Shown here: one piece after another, positions 47,564 to 57,739 of the stretch
Layout of the letters: each line of letters starts with the position of its first letter
Position numbering within the stretch: position 1 is the first letter of the stretch
Origin: Mytilus galloprovincialis
Taxonomy: Eukaryota; Mollusca; Bivalvia; Mytilida; Mytilidae
Direction of reading: 5' to 3'
Assembly (NCBI RefSeq): GCF_965363235.1
Contig: NC_134843.1
Location: forward strand, 88,631,795-88,695,794
DNA: 64,000 nt
Notes under the pieces: model-generated
Databases searched by the model: none
Seen by the model: only the letters and a program-made list of their open reading frames with translations
Told to the model about the DNA's origin: nothing
Translations under genes and position numbers: made by a program

Positions 47564-49173
47564 TCTGATTTTCAATCTGACTGGTCTTTTTCATTTCAGA
47601 ATAATGGGATGCATGTCGGTGTTTCTTTACAGATGTAATTTGGTTTATCCAAAAGCCACACCAAATTAATTGGTTTATAGGTTTTATAGATGTGCTTACT
47701 GTGGGAAAAAAAATAACAAAAAAAAAAAAAAAAACAAACAAGAATATAAAATTGTACGGCTTGTGATAATGGTGAAATCTTTTATCATGGCTTTATATTA
47801 TGCTTGTGTCTTTCCTAAGTAAGAAGCCTGTAATTCACTTGTGGTTTGTTTGCTGTATATCATATTTGGATTTTTTGGTACATAAATCGGGTTGTTACTT
47901 TTCTTGTTTGAATTGTTAAACATTTTTCATAAATATACCTTGTGTAGTTGACAATGCAGTATGAATTTTACACTTTGCTAAGAGCCTTATGGTTACCTAA
48001 AGTTGTTAATGTCTGTGTCATTTGGTTTCTTGAGGAGAGTTAAATATTATATTGCATATACTGTACAGAAAAGAAATGTTATACACTCGCACATCAATAT
48101 ATAAAAAATATGAAATACTTTTCACTGGACGTTAGGCAACCATCAATTAAATCAGCCTGATCAACAACAAAGGTAGACACATTTTCGTGCAGTTTGTATA
48201 AAGTAAAAGAAAAAGGTTTTAACTTACAAATCAAGTCAAATAGTTGTAAAAGTATTTACACATGTGCATGTCTGTTTCAAAACTAAAAGGAGATTTTAAC
48301 TTGTCCAAAAGTTAAAAAAAAAAGAAGGGAAACATGTACATTTCGAAACATTTAGATATCAATATGGCATTAAAACTGGTGTATGCTTTGAAGTTAACTT
48401 GCCAAGTTAGCAGAAGTATATTGTATATTATGACAATCATAAAAAAAAAATTAATACAAGCCCAATTAATAATGAACTAACATTTTTGTTTTCTACACAT
48501 TTATTAATTTTATATTTGGTAAATAGTATTTTTAGAAAGAGTGTGGACACCTGTGGTGTAACAACTTCTTGTGTACCAGGTGTCAAATAAAACTCTTTTT
48601 TAACAGGTTGTGATTTACCTGACCATCGAATAATTCAAGTCTAATATACATGTCACACTGTGAATTTATGTCTCAGAGACAGGTGTATATTTAATAGAAA
48701 ATAAACTCTGAATTTATTAAGTGCTAATTATTTAATATCGATTTTATTTTAATTCAATATCAAATTATGTCTCTTTTTCAATAATACAAATAATACAAAT
48801 CAAAATTAAAATGACATTGAAATAAATAATTATGTATGAACTCAAATTATTTAATTAATTATGTTAAATTTAACACTGAAACAGTTAATTTATGATTAAA
48901 CATTCACCCTTACTTCGAGTACTTTTAATACTTTGATAATGACTCTATTACCCAAAGAGATCTCGCGAGGTTTAAATCTGGCCGTGTGATATTACGGGAT
49001 TTCGCCGAGTTGCCAATCTCTTGTATTATATGTCTCTGCTTAAAGTAAGGAAATCGAAGGGAAACGGGTAATTTTTAGCCAATGACTGAGAGCTAAAAAA
49101 AAATCAAAGGGGGCTCAATCGGCGACCCCCAAACCCCTGCCTCCCCTGAATTCGAACCCTAGTTACGGCCCTG

Positions 49174-50529
49174 AATTATACAAGATAATAAAATGAAAAT
49201 TACGAAAAATGATTATTTTATTAGTAAGTTGACCTCAAAGTTTTTTTGTTGGTTATCCAGCATAGAAAAAAACCCAGATTTTTTTGGCAAACAATGTCAA
49301 TGATGAATGTCAAAGAGAGAGAGAGAATTTCTATCCGAGTTAAATTTTTCACATAAGAAAATGGATTTCTTTTTCAGCACAGCTAGAGGAGCAATTCTTT
49401 CATTTCATAATATGTCTTGAATCATGATTGATTTTATTTGGAACCCTTAAAATGAAATTTACACCCCCCCCCCCCAAAAAAAAAAAACAACGTGAAAAGG
49501 GGAAAACGTGTATAGGTTTAATATATATTGTTGGTATGTGAGAGATGAAGATCTGTTTTGTCTCATTATTCCATACAGCGTTATCGTTGGTGTCATACTT
49601 CCCTTTCTCTATTAAAGAAGCGTAGCATAATGTTACCACTGTTTCGGGGTTTGTCTGTGCCAAAATCCCGATTAGGCTAAGCCCATTACAAGCAGCAAGA
49701 GTGCACTTTCTGAAATGTTTCGCCAGGATTGATTTTGTATTTTATTATGTCTATAAGGTAAATATTTAACAAATAACACATAAACTTAAAAGAGAGGCGA
49801 GATATACCCTGAAAGGGATATTCAGACTCATAAGTAGAAAACAAACCAACAATGTTATATATTTATTAAAAACGACAAATAGACAAACAACAGGTCACAA
49901 AACACAACACACACAACTAAAAACCGAATAACATGAATCCCACCAAAAAATAGGGGCATCAGATGAGTTAATATAGTACAATACCATGATCCACTTGTGG
50001 CGCCGTCGTGGTTACGACAATTGGAACATAACCGTCAGGCGAAATCTGTAAAGAAATATTCCATAACTGTCAACCAGCTCGTGATGCATGGGACCAGATT
50101 TTTTTCTCGAAAAAACGATTTTAACATCACCACTTTTGAAATATAGGTTCAATGTAGCTTCCTTGTAAGCAGCAACCCTCGGCAAGGAAAACTTGATTGA
50201 AATGCAAGCTCTGAAATATCGTTTCAACGGGAAGATATATATACTCCATATGCAGTCGTTGTTGGAATGTTGCTACATAGAAATGGAAAATCGCAAAAGT
50301 GAAGCTGCAATAATCTCTTTTTAACTGTATCTATTGCATCCTATATTTCCAGTTCGATGATATGTGTTCAACACTCTGAGAATCGAGAAAGCGAAATCGA
50401 GAAATTGAGGGATTTCCCGATTTCGCGTTTGCAAAGTGAAAGGAGAAAACACGAAAAAGCGAAAAGGCGAAATGGCCGCATCCGGCCACTATAGCATACA
50501 GAAATCCGAGATATCTATACTTTTATCAG
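49174..50529. other. Non-coding stretch
   Basis: No gene seen. A C-run directly followed by an A-run lies at about 49466-49488, and short repeats of 'cgaaatcgag'/'gcgaaa' occur at 50380-50470. Confidence 0.4.
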
Positions 50530-50538
50530 ATTCAATCA

Positions 50539-50638
50539 CAATCTAATTAAAAACCGATCTCTCATCGCTCCTGTTTCTGATATGTCGCGCGACATATCAG
50601 AAACAGGAGCGATGAGAGATCGGTTTTTAATTAGATTG
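50539..50638. mobile_element. 100-bp perfect palindrome with a 9-bp target duplication
   Basis: Fifty bases beginning CAATCTAATTAAAAACCGAT are followed immediately by their exact complement (centre GTCGC|GCGAC), with no spacer. Both flanks carry ATTCAATCA (50530-50538, 50639-50647). The first 14 bases of the end are those of the 56-bp mini-element at 24066-24121, which also has a 9-bp duplication. A 9-bp duplication is typical of Mutator-like elements, but the family is not assigned. Confidence 0.9.
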
Positions 50639-50724
50639 ATTCAATCACTTATTGCTAGAAACCTACTTTTTATGACCAACAATCAATTTTTGAGGTCTAA
50701 AAATGTTAATTCCAGGTATTTGCC

Positions 50725-50865
50725 ATTAACACAGACCTCCGGGTGCGGGAATTTCTCGCTACATTGAAGACCTGTTGGTGACCTTCTGCTGTTGTTTTTT
50801 CTATGGTCGGGTTGTTGTCTCTTTGGCACATTCCCCATTTCCATTCTCAATTTTAGAGATGTACG
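50725..50865 (-). repeat. Mussel-type interspersed repeat B, partial inverted copy
   Basis: Contains 'ttgttgtctctttggcacat' and 'ggtgaccttctgctg', the complement of the 5' part of the copy at 21425. Confidence 0.75.
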
Positions 50866-50930
50866 TACGATATCAGAGACCAACCATCAATGCATGTCTT
50901 ATCGAAATAAGGTAACGAAAATACAGCAGT

Positions 50931-51072
50931 CAGTGGCGGATCTAGAAATTTCCATAAGTGGGAACCCACTGTCTGCCTAAGAGGGGGCCCGCTCCAGTCA
51001 TGATTCAGTTATTCCCTATATAATCAACCATTTTTTTTCCACAATGATGACACTCCTTTAAATCCGGCTCTG
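50931..51072 (+). mobile_element. Short inverted-end element, 142 bp
   Basis: It starts CAGTGGCGGATCTAG and ends 'aatccggctctg', and contains 'gagggggcccgctccagtca'. It is the same family as the inverted copy at 37161-37325. No clear target duplication. Confidence 0.65.
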
Positions 51073-51317
51073 ATAAGTACCAAAATAAATGAGAAAACCT
51101 TACAGTGACAAATCACAGATTGTGTTTAATTTCAAAATATTGTGATATCATATGATTTGTGTTTCATTTCTAAATATTGTCATATGATATTACCTAATTT
51201 GATAAGATAAATATTTCACATCTATGTAAAGAGAGATACATATACTTTAAGTATAAATATATCTACAATTAACTGATATAGAAATAGAAAATATAATATA
51301 ATATTATAGTAATCGTC

Positions 51318-51354
51318 ATGGATGCTGTAGAACCACCACCATCTTATAATATAG
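51318..51354 (+). CDS. Candidate alternative first exon of PIP4P
   Basis: ATG at 51318 opens 12 codons (MDAVEPPPSYNI) plus one base, ending at a good donor (G|GTAAGC at 51355). The main first exon (60028-60106) ends in the similar GEPPPNYND plus one base and the donor G|GTAACA, so phase and the PPxY motif agree. Joined to exon 2 at 61648 the frame stays open. This start lacks the acidic dileucine ENTPLL of the main exon. It could be an alternative promoter exon, a relic of a duplicated gene, or a chance resemblance. Confidence 0.4.
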
Positions 51355-52603
51355 GTAAGCAAAACTAATATTAAAAATGTCGTTAATGTAAATATATGAT
51401 AGCAATCGTTAGTGTACTCACACACCACACCATGCACCACCACACATTCAGTCTAGGAAGACACAACAATTAATTGACCACACGTTTTTCTTGTACTATT
51501 AATGAAAATGGAGACGTGAAATATATATGAATGACAAAATATATGTAATTGTTTACATACAGATATCTCCCCTCAACCCCCCCCCCCCCCAAAAAAAAAC
51601 CCCAACAAAACAACAAAAAAAACAACAAAAAAAAAACAACAGAAAATAATATATACAATTCATCCTGTACTATATTTAAAATCGTTTCGCCGCCTATCTA
51701 TAAGAAAGACATTTTTTACACGTGAGGCTTATTTCAATGCAGCAGATGCAGTGGCAGGTTTCCATTGAACTGCTTGCCAATTTGTTACCATAAAAAAAAC
51801 ACCCAAGGGGGTTTAGTAAGATAAAGTGTATTCATTCTAAGGGGGAAAGCGCTTCATACATTTTGATTTCACTCTTTTCACACTATTGGCCATTGTCAAC
51901 TTAAAGACGAAGTAAAACAGTATTTAGTCTTTATTTCACCAAAATGAAAATTATCTGAATTTAGGCTGTAACTTTCTTAATAATGCTTGAAAATTTATAA
52001 AAGTGGTAGTTTTGGATAGCTAACAGATTACACTTTCAAATTAATGCAATGTTAGTATTATGCAACAATTATGTAACCAATTATAATTTTAACTGTGTCT
52101 AAAATATTTTTCACCAAATTTACACTTTCAAATGAAATAAGCTTCGGCATGGGTATCCCTAGAGGGTTGATTTTATTACATGTTGTTCCTATGGCCATTA
52201 TCTACAAAAGAGTGTCTCAGATTTCAGATAGAATGTATAGATCAAATTTTACACCTTATTAATGATTATCTTCTTTTATGTGGTTGTGTTTATACTAATT
52301 AGAGATTTGTGAGAGAATGGAATACCATAGGGACAATTTGAGACACCCTTTTGAAGTCAATGATGTGTTGATTAAGATTCCATTAAATTTTTCTGTATAG
52401 TTAAAGAGATGATAGAGCTAAATTCATTCAAGTGAACTGACCAAGATCACTAATTACCTAATAATTGATTACATAATGATTGCATAATAAAAATATTGCA
52501 TTCATTTAAAAGATTTATCTTTTATCTATCTATATATATATATACCTTTTTTATTATTTTTTATGCATTAATAAGAAAGTTACAGTACTTTAAAGGTTAG
52601 TGA
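51355..52603. other. Non-coding stretch (possible intron)
   Basis: No gene seen. It holds a C-run/A-run junction at about 51579-51599 followed by CAACAAAA-type repeats. Confidence 0.4.
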
Positions 52604-52624
52604 TTGGAAGTCATTCATGTCCAG

Positions 52625-52975
52625 TGCGGGATGTTTGTTCAATATTGTCGACATCGCGATATCTACAATGTTAACACGATATCGTGTCAACATTTTTTAC
52701 ATTGTTTGAACCCTTATATAATGTTTACATCGTTGACATTGTTAACTTCGCGTCGATGTATACTATTTTGAAAATGTATTGTGGTAACATTGTTTATATC
52801 GCAATGTTTGCAATGTTAAAATGATGTCGTGTCAACATCGTTAACATTGTTTGAACTCTTATATATTGTTTACATCGTTGACATCGTTAACATCGCGATG
52901 TATACAATGTTGAAACGATATCGGGTGTACATCGTTTACATATTGATATTTACAATGTCAACACAATAGCTTTTT
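52625..52975. repeat. Left subterminal repeats of the KDZ element
   Basis: About three diverged units alternate 'tgtttacatcgttgacat', 'atcgcgatgt' and 'acgatatcgtgtcaacat'. They are in inverse orientation to the right-hand array. Confidence 0.75.
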
Positions 52976-53107
52976 TGTTGTTAAAAAAACCCATATAAAT
53001 GCAAACTGTATGTTTGTAATCTACAAACTTTATTGAATAAGATTAAGGAATAAAAAAACTTTTTTTGTAGAAATGTAAAATTGATATCTTTAAAATAATT
53101 ACACTTA

Positions 53108-53479
53108 TTATTTTGTTTTAATTAAGTTGTTATGTGAAATAAAAACCTGATACTGGTAAAAATAATAAGAAGAGATAATTAGTAATTTGTAAGTATTGTC
53201 ATTTAAATAAGGTACAGGACTAACACTTAGATTTTTTTTTCTATTTCTTACAAGTCGGTCCCTATTAGACATTTCAGACAGTTTTAACATAAACAAATTA
53301 TATTTTCCATTAAACATATGCTTAGTTGCATATTTATACTTTGCAACGAATTGGAATGTTTGTTCACATGCTTTTGTGTTGATTTTTTTAAATTGTTCAT
53401 CTGTGTACGTGTTGACATTACGTTGACACCACTTGTCTACATGGTTGGCAAAATGCATTTTGTCCACAACTATGCTCAA
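53108..53479 (-). CDS. KDZ transposase, C-terminal fragment
   Basis: The 123-residue frame contains MHFANHVDKWCQRN, then NTKACEQTFQFVAKYKYATKHM and a C-terminal tail. The pattern H-x2-H-x3-WC, CEQ-x-F and K-H-M is what I remember from the C-terminal part of KDZ-type transposases in fish and invertebrates. The N-terminal zinc-binding CxC part and the catalytic core are missing: upstream sequence turns directly into the element's repeat array. It is not functional as it stands. The assignment is moderate and a profile search would settle it. Confidence 0.6.
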   Translation of the reverse strand: MSIVVDKMHFANHVDKWCQRNVNTYTDEQFKKINTKACEQTFQFVAKYKYATKHMFNGKYNLFMLKLSEMSNRDRLVRNRKKNLSVSPVPYLNDNTYKLLIISSYYFYQYQVFISHNNLIKTK

Positions 53480-53564
53480 TGCTGTTAGAAATTACGACTT
53501 CCGGCTTTTATTCACTCTAATTGGATTCATAATGAATTTCTTTAGATGGCAAGCATCATCATAT

Positions 53565-54015
53565 GTTAACATCGCGATGTATACGATGTGAACGATGTTA
53601 ACAAAAAGGGATAGACTTTATATACAATATAAACACGATGTTGACAAGATATTGTTAACATCGCGATGTATACGATGTGAACGATGTAAACAGAAAGGTA
53701 TAGACTTTATATACAATATAAACACGATGTTGACAAGATACTGTTAACATCGCGATGTATACGATGCGAACGATGTAAACAGAAAGGTATAGACTCTATA
53801 TATATATATAATATAAACACGATGTTGACACAATATTGTCAACATCGCGATGTATACGATGTGAACGATGTAAACAGAAAGGGATAGAATTTATATACAA
53901 TATAAACACGATGTTGACACGATATTGTTAACATTGCGATGTATACGATGTGAACGATGTAAACAGAAAGGTATATAACATATTGATAGGATACAATGTA
54001 AACACAATAACGACA
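53565..54015. repeat. Right subterminal array, 89-bp unit, five copies
   Basis: Units start 'gttaacatcgcgatgtatac' at 53565, 53654, 53743, 53838 and 53927. The spacing is 89 bp except one of 95 bp, due to an expanded 'ta' run. Each unit contains the perfect palindrome ACATCGCGATGT. Confidence 0.92.
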
Positions 54016-54274
54016 CTATAAAGGTGACATTGCGATGTTGACAATATCGACAAAACATCGCGCACTTGACATAGTTCTTGGAAGTAAAAAAATCTTTGTA
54101 TTGTGCTACCTTAAAGAAGAGATCAACATTGTGAAGCTGAGAAGATTCTTAACTATTTATTGACTTAATTTTATTTTTACGTCATGGGGACGTGTGCTTC
54201 GATAAAACAATTGTTACGCCTATGAGAACCAACGGTGCTTCTCTTAGCACCGTAATTTTCCCAATGCGTACGAG

Positions 54275-54310
54275 CAGAGACATATAATACAATTGTATTA
54301 TATGTCTCTG
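54275..54310. mobile_element. 36-bp perfect palindrome: two element ends head to head
   Basis: CAGAGACATATAATACAA is followed immediately by its exact complement. It is the 18-bp end of the 42373-49038 element, twice, with nothing between. The flanks GTACGAG (54268-54274) and ATACGAG (54311-54317) match at 6 of 7 bases, the same duplication length as the large element. Confidence 0.85.
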
Positions 54311-54383
54311 ATACGAGGTAGACTACATAGTTGGAATCCAGTTATCACGAATCTATCAATGCACCGTGGTGAAACACCTTAAA

Positions 54384-54647
54384 GTCGATTTCATTGAGTG
54401 TGTAGCTAAAGGTAATATCTTTGGTTAGCTTGCTTGCTAGCTGAACCGTGAAGTCATTATTAGACAAGGTATACTACCCTCCTTTCGAAGTAGCCTAGTC
54501 CTACAGACAAGATATATTGACTATCTTTAGGACTAGTCTACTCTTAAAGGAGGGTAGTTTACCTTACTTAATAATGACTTCACAGTTCAGCTAGCAAGCA
54601 AGCTAACCAAAGATATAACCTTTAGCTACACACTCACTGAAATCGGT
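54384..54647. mobile_element. 264-bp fold-back element, arms about 125 bp
   Basis: The left arm from 'gtcgatttcattgagtgtgt' and the inverted right arm ending near 54647 match over about 125 bases with scattered differences, around a loop of about 20 bases. The arms hold 'ttagcttgcttgctagctga'. No target duplication is clear. A transcript through it would form a long hairpin. Confidence 0.9.
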
Positions 54648-55040
54648 TGTAATTGTTTCAATATACCAGACATGGCTGATATTAAACTTACAACTTAATA
54701 ATATCATCGTTGTACAAGGACGTTTCTAGAGGTGATCATTTAAGACTGTATTTATTTTCAAGACCTGAATTGAACTTTTTATCCGGCATAGACAGGTAAC
54801 AATACAAAGACTTTTTTGGTGAAAGTATTTTGCTATATTATCATTTCCAAACTTCTTCTAAATAAAACTGACACATATACATATATCAGCCGCATAGACT
54901 TCTCTCATCTTGTAGGAAATATATATATTTATTTCGTTTGGCTATTAGGGGTGTATGCGGTACGTATAACTAATACGTACGTTTACTATTTTCTGACACG
55001 TGACAGAATTAAGACATTTAAACCGATGCAATATGAATCA

Positions 55041-55266
55041 GGGACGACATCAAAAGTTCAATGTAGGATAAAAAAAAACTGAATTCACATAGCTTTTTCA
55101 CTGACCCCCACCCCCTCTTAACTTAATTTGAGAAAAAATTGATTTACCTATATGGATATATGTAAAATCGATTTTGGATTAACAAAACTTGAAGCAATGT
55201 TGACCCCCCCCCCCCCCCCAAAAAAAAAAATAATGTTATCCTACATCGATCTTTTGATGTCGTCCC
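55041..55266. mobile_element. Inverted-repeat element (GGGACGACATCAAAAG ends), 226 bp
   Basis: The end GGGACGACATCAAAAG and a further 'atgtaggataa' are matched in inverted form at the right. The centre holds a C-run/A-run junction (about 55205-55229). The frames here (55152-55394) are accidental. Confidence 0.8.
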
Positions 55267-55759
55267 TTAGATTGGCAAGCTTTCTGAAATTTCAAAAACT
55301 ATTGCAACAAGTCATTATTTTAGTGTTTTGTACAAGAGTGTTGCAAGAACTTTTAAAATTGTGTCTATCATTGGATATAGCCACCTCATTATAAAGATCA
55401 CATTTTTTCGTTATTAGTGTCAATTATGCTCTTGCCCTAATTATTCATGCATGAAATAGTTGTCACTTGGTATTTAGGTTAAAAAAGGGATCAATAAAAA
55501 AATAAAACCTGTATAACTTGAAGTCGACTTTTTGCATCTATACATTTTATTACTTCGACGGTTCTTTTGAACATCCACGCGTCCTTGACCAGTCTTCACA
55601 TAGTTTTTTTTCCAACTAGAAATAAGAATTAAACACTACCGGAGATAACTATACTAGTAACACATATATAATAAGAAATGTAACACAACGATCGATATAC
55701 AAATGTTGCCAGTTTTATTCACGTCAGTAACACATCGATTTTTAAGTAAAACTCAAGAA

Positions 55760-56165
55760 TAAACTTTTCGGCAAACATTGACCGTTATGGAATATTATAA
55801 CCGTTTCACAGATGATATCGGATATGTTCCTTATGTCGTAAGTACAATCTATTTCCATTTTCACCACGAATGTGACCTACCGAATAAGACTATTTACCAG
55901 GTTTGTAATAACATGAGCAACACGACAGGTGCTACATGTGGAGCAGGATCTGTTTACCCACCCTGGGCACCTGAGATCACACCCAGTTTTTGGTGAGGTT
56001 CGTGTTGCTTAGTCTTTAGTTTTCTATGTTGTTTCTTTTACACTATTATTTGTCTGTTTTTTGTTGTTGTTGTTTTTTTTAGCCATGGCCATGATGGCGT
56101 GGTCAGTTTATTTTCGATTTATGGGTTTGACTGTCTCTCTGGTATCTGTCGCCCCTCTTTAGCAA
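55760..56165 (+). repeat. Mussel-type interspersed repeat E
   Basis: The block 'gaccgttatggaatattata' to 'tctgtcgcccctctttagca' resembles a very common mussel repeat as I remember it, including 'ttttctatgttgtttctttt' and 'gtcagtttattttcgattta'. The 72-codon frame (55778-55996) is part of the repeat and is not supported as a host gene. Confidence 0.6.
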
Positions 56166-56532
56166 CATAATGCAACTGCAACTGACATGCTACAAATTTC
56201 CAAAAACAAAATTTACTTTGAATTACGTCGGAATATAACAGCACGCAGATAATTATAAAGTATTATTTATGTAAATTATTATTTAACACCAAGTATAGCC
56301 AGTACGGAAATGGAAATTATAATATTGAATTCAGTACAGACTTGCAGATCAAAGTTCGAGTTGCAATTCTCAAACGTTAAAAAGTCGAGTTGCACTGTTG
56401 AAAATTTTAAAATTACATAGTTATATGATATCATATACATACATAAAATTAAAGAATTGCATAGTTGGAACGATGGCATCTTTTTGTTTTATGTCGTTAC
56501 GCTCACACATTCTAAGACGTGCATGTATATTC

Positions 56533-57001
56533 CGAGGAGGGTGGTAAAGGGGGGTGCTTGCACCAAAAAAAAACGTGAAATAAGACATAATTTCAAGTTG
56601 AACGTGAAATAATTTCTGTAATGAACGTTGCACGAAAAATAAAAACTTTAATTTGAATCCTTTGTGACTGAGTCACTGCCTTCTTGAATATATTAACTCT
56701 TTGTTTTACTTTATATTCCCGATTTAGTATACACATTTATGATATAATTTACGGCTTTTAAAAAAAAGTATTTCTTGACAATTCCTGCCTAGTGTTTGAA
56801 TTTTATTTGAAAAATACCGAGCACGCAAAATAAGACTTTGAAAATCACGATGCACGTAAAATTAAATAAGCAGAACACGTTGAACGAGGCACCCGTCTTG
56901 CACGACTGAACGTCAAATAAAAAAGTAAAAAACACGTTGAATGTGAAATTAAAAACGGCGATCACGTTGCACGAAAATAACCCTTTACCATCCTCTCCGA
57001 A
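56533..57001. mobile_element. Inverted-repeat element with an 8-bp duplication, 469 bp
   Basis: Ends 'gaggagggtggtaaagg' and 'cctttaccatcctctcc' are flanked by identical GTATATTC (56525-56532, 57002-57009). The interior is built of repeats around 'cacgttgcacg' and 'aacgtgaaataa'. A diverged relative lies at about 58172-58373. It is non-autonomous. Confidence 0.85.
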
Positions 57002-57289
57002 GTATATTCAGTTCGACACCTCGATATAAAACATAGGTACATACTAAACCTCTAACAGGAAGGATTGCGCCTGATATTCATATAATGAAATCATAATTTT
57101 TCAATCAGTTTAATTGAAGTCTGGAGCTGGCATGTCACTTAACTGCTAGTAGTTTGTTGTTATTTATGTATTATTGTCATTTTGTTTATTTTCTTTGGTT
57201 ACATCTTCTGACATCAGACTCGGACTTCTCTTGAACTGAATTGTAATGTACGTACTGTTATGCGTTTACTTTTCTACTGTAGTTTGGCT

Positions 57290-57612
57290 AGAGGTATTAG
57301 GGGAGGGTTGAGATCTCATAAACATGTTTTACCCCTCCGCATTTTTGCGCCTGTCCCAAATCAGGAGCCTCTGGCCTTTGTTAGTCTTGTATTATTTTAA
57401 TTTTAGTTTCATGTGTACAATTTGGAAATTATAGTATGGCGTTCATTATCACTGAACTAGTATATATTTGTTTAGGGGCCAGCTGGAGGACGCCTCCGGG
57501 TAGGGAATTTTTCGCTGCATTGAAGATCTGTTGGTGACCTTCTACTGTTGTTTTTTCTGTGGTGGAGTTGTTGTCTCTTTGACACATTCCCCATTTCCAT
57601 TCTCAATTTTAT
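57290..57612 (-). repeat. Mussel-type interspersed repeat B, inverted copy
   Basis: It is the complement of the copy at 21425-21750 over most of its length, from 'ggtgttag'-type start to 'cccatttccattctcaattt' at the right edge. Confidence 0.85.
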
Positions 57613-57739
57613 TATTTACAGTAATCTTAGATAAAAATCAATTTGCAAATCAAAATTTATTTCAATCCCTAAATAGAGAGCAGCTTTTCGTGATTAACTA
57701 TGTAGGTCACCGAGCAGACACGGTTTTATTTCTACCTAA

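Larger units (their letters stand above)
42373..49038. mobile_element. 6.7-kb DNA element with 18-bp ends and a 7-bp target duplication
   Basis: The ends are CAGAGACATATAATACAA at 42373 and its exact complement ending at 49038. They are flanked by identical CTTAAAG (42366-42372 and 49039-49045). The interior holds a candidate exon with strong donor at about 42576 (CAT|GTAAGT), a tandem repeat (42735-43150), a nested element (43416-46332), a repeat-D fragment, a small MITE (46357-46478) and a coding-like segment (46811-47261). No known transposase was recognised. The superfamily is unassigned; a TTAA core inside the duplication leaves a piggyBac-like reading possible but less symmetrical. Confidence 0.75.
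41382..49173. mobile_element. Outer inverted-repeat element, split by nested insertions
   Basis: CAAGGCCGTAACTA at 41382 is matched in inverted form by TAGTTACGGCCCTG ending at 49173, and both are followed inwards by 'ggggaggca'-like sequence. I recall CAGGGCCGTAACTA as a common end of invertebrate DNA elements. Flanks show no convincing target duplication, so it is old. About 1.1 kb remains as its own sequence (41382-42372 and 49039-49173); the rest is a later insertion. Confidence 0.6.
52612..54077. mobile_element. KDZ (Zisupton/Dileera-like) DNA transposon, internally deleted
   Basis: Long imperfect inverted ends ('ATGTCCAGTGCGGGATGTTT' left, matched inverted at 54050-54072) are flanked by an 8-bp direct repeat TTGGAAGT (52604-52611, 54078-54085). 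The interior holds the 3' part of a transposase gene (53108-53479, -) between repeat arrays. An 8-bp duplication agrees with Zisupton elements as I recall them. At 1466 bp it is far shorter than an autonomous element, so it is a deletion derivative. Confidence 0.8.

Noticed and set aside
55778-55996. 72-codon frame ending in a tryptophan
   Set aside because: It lies within a dispersed repeat I recognise from mussel sequence. No supporting gene structure.
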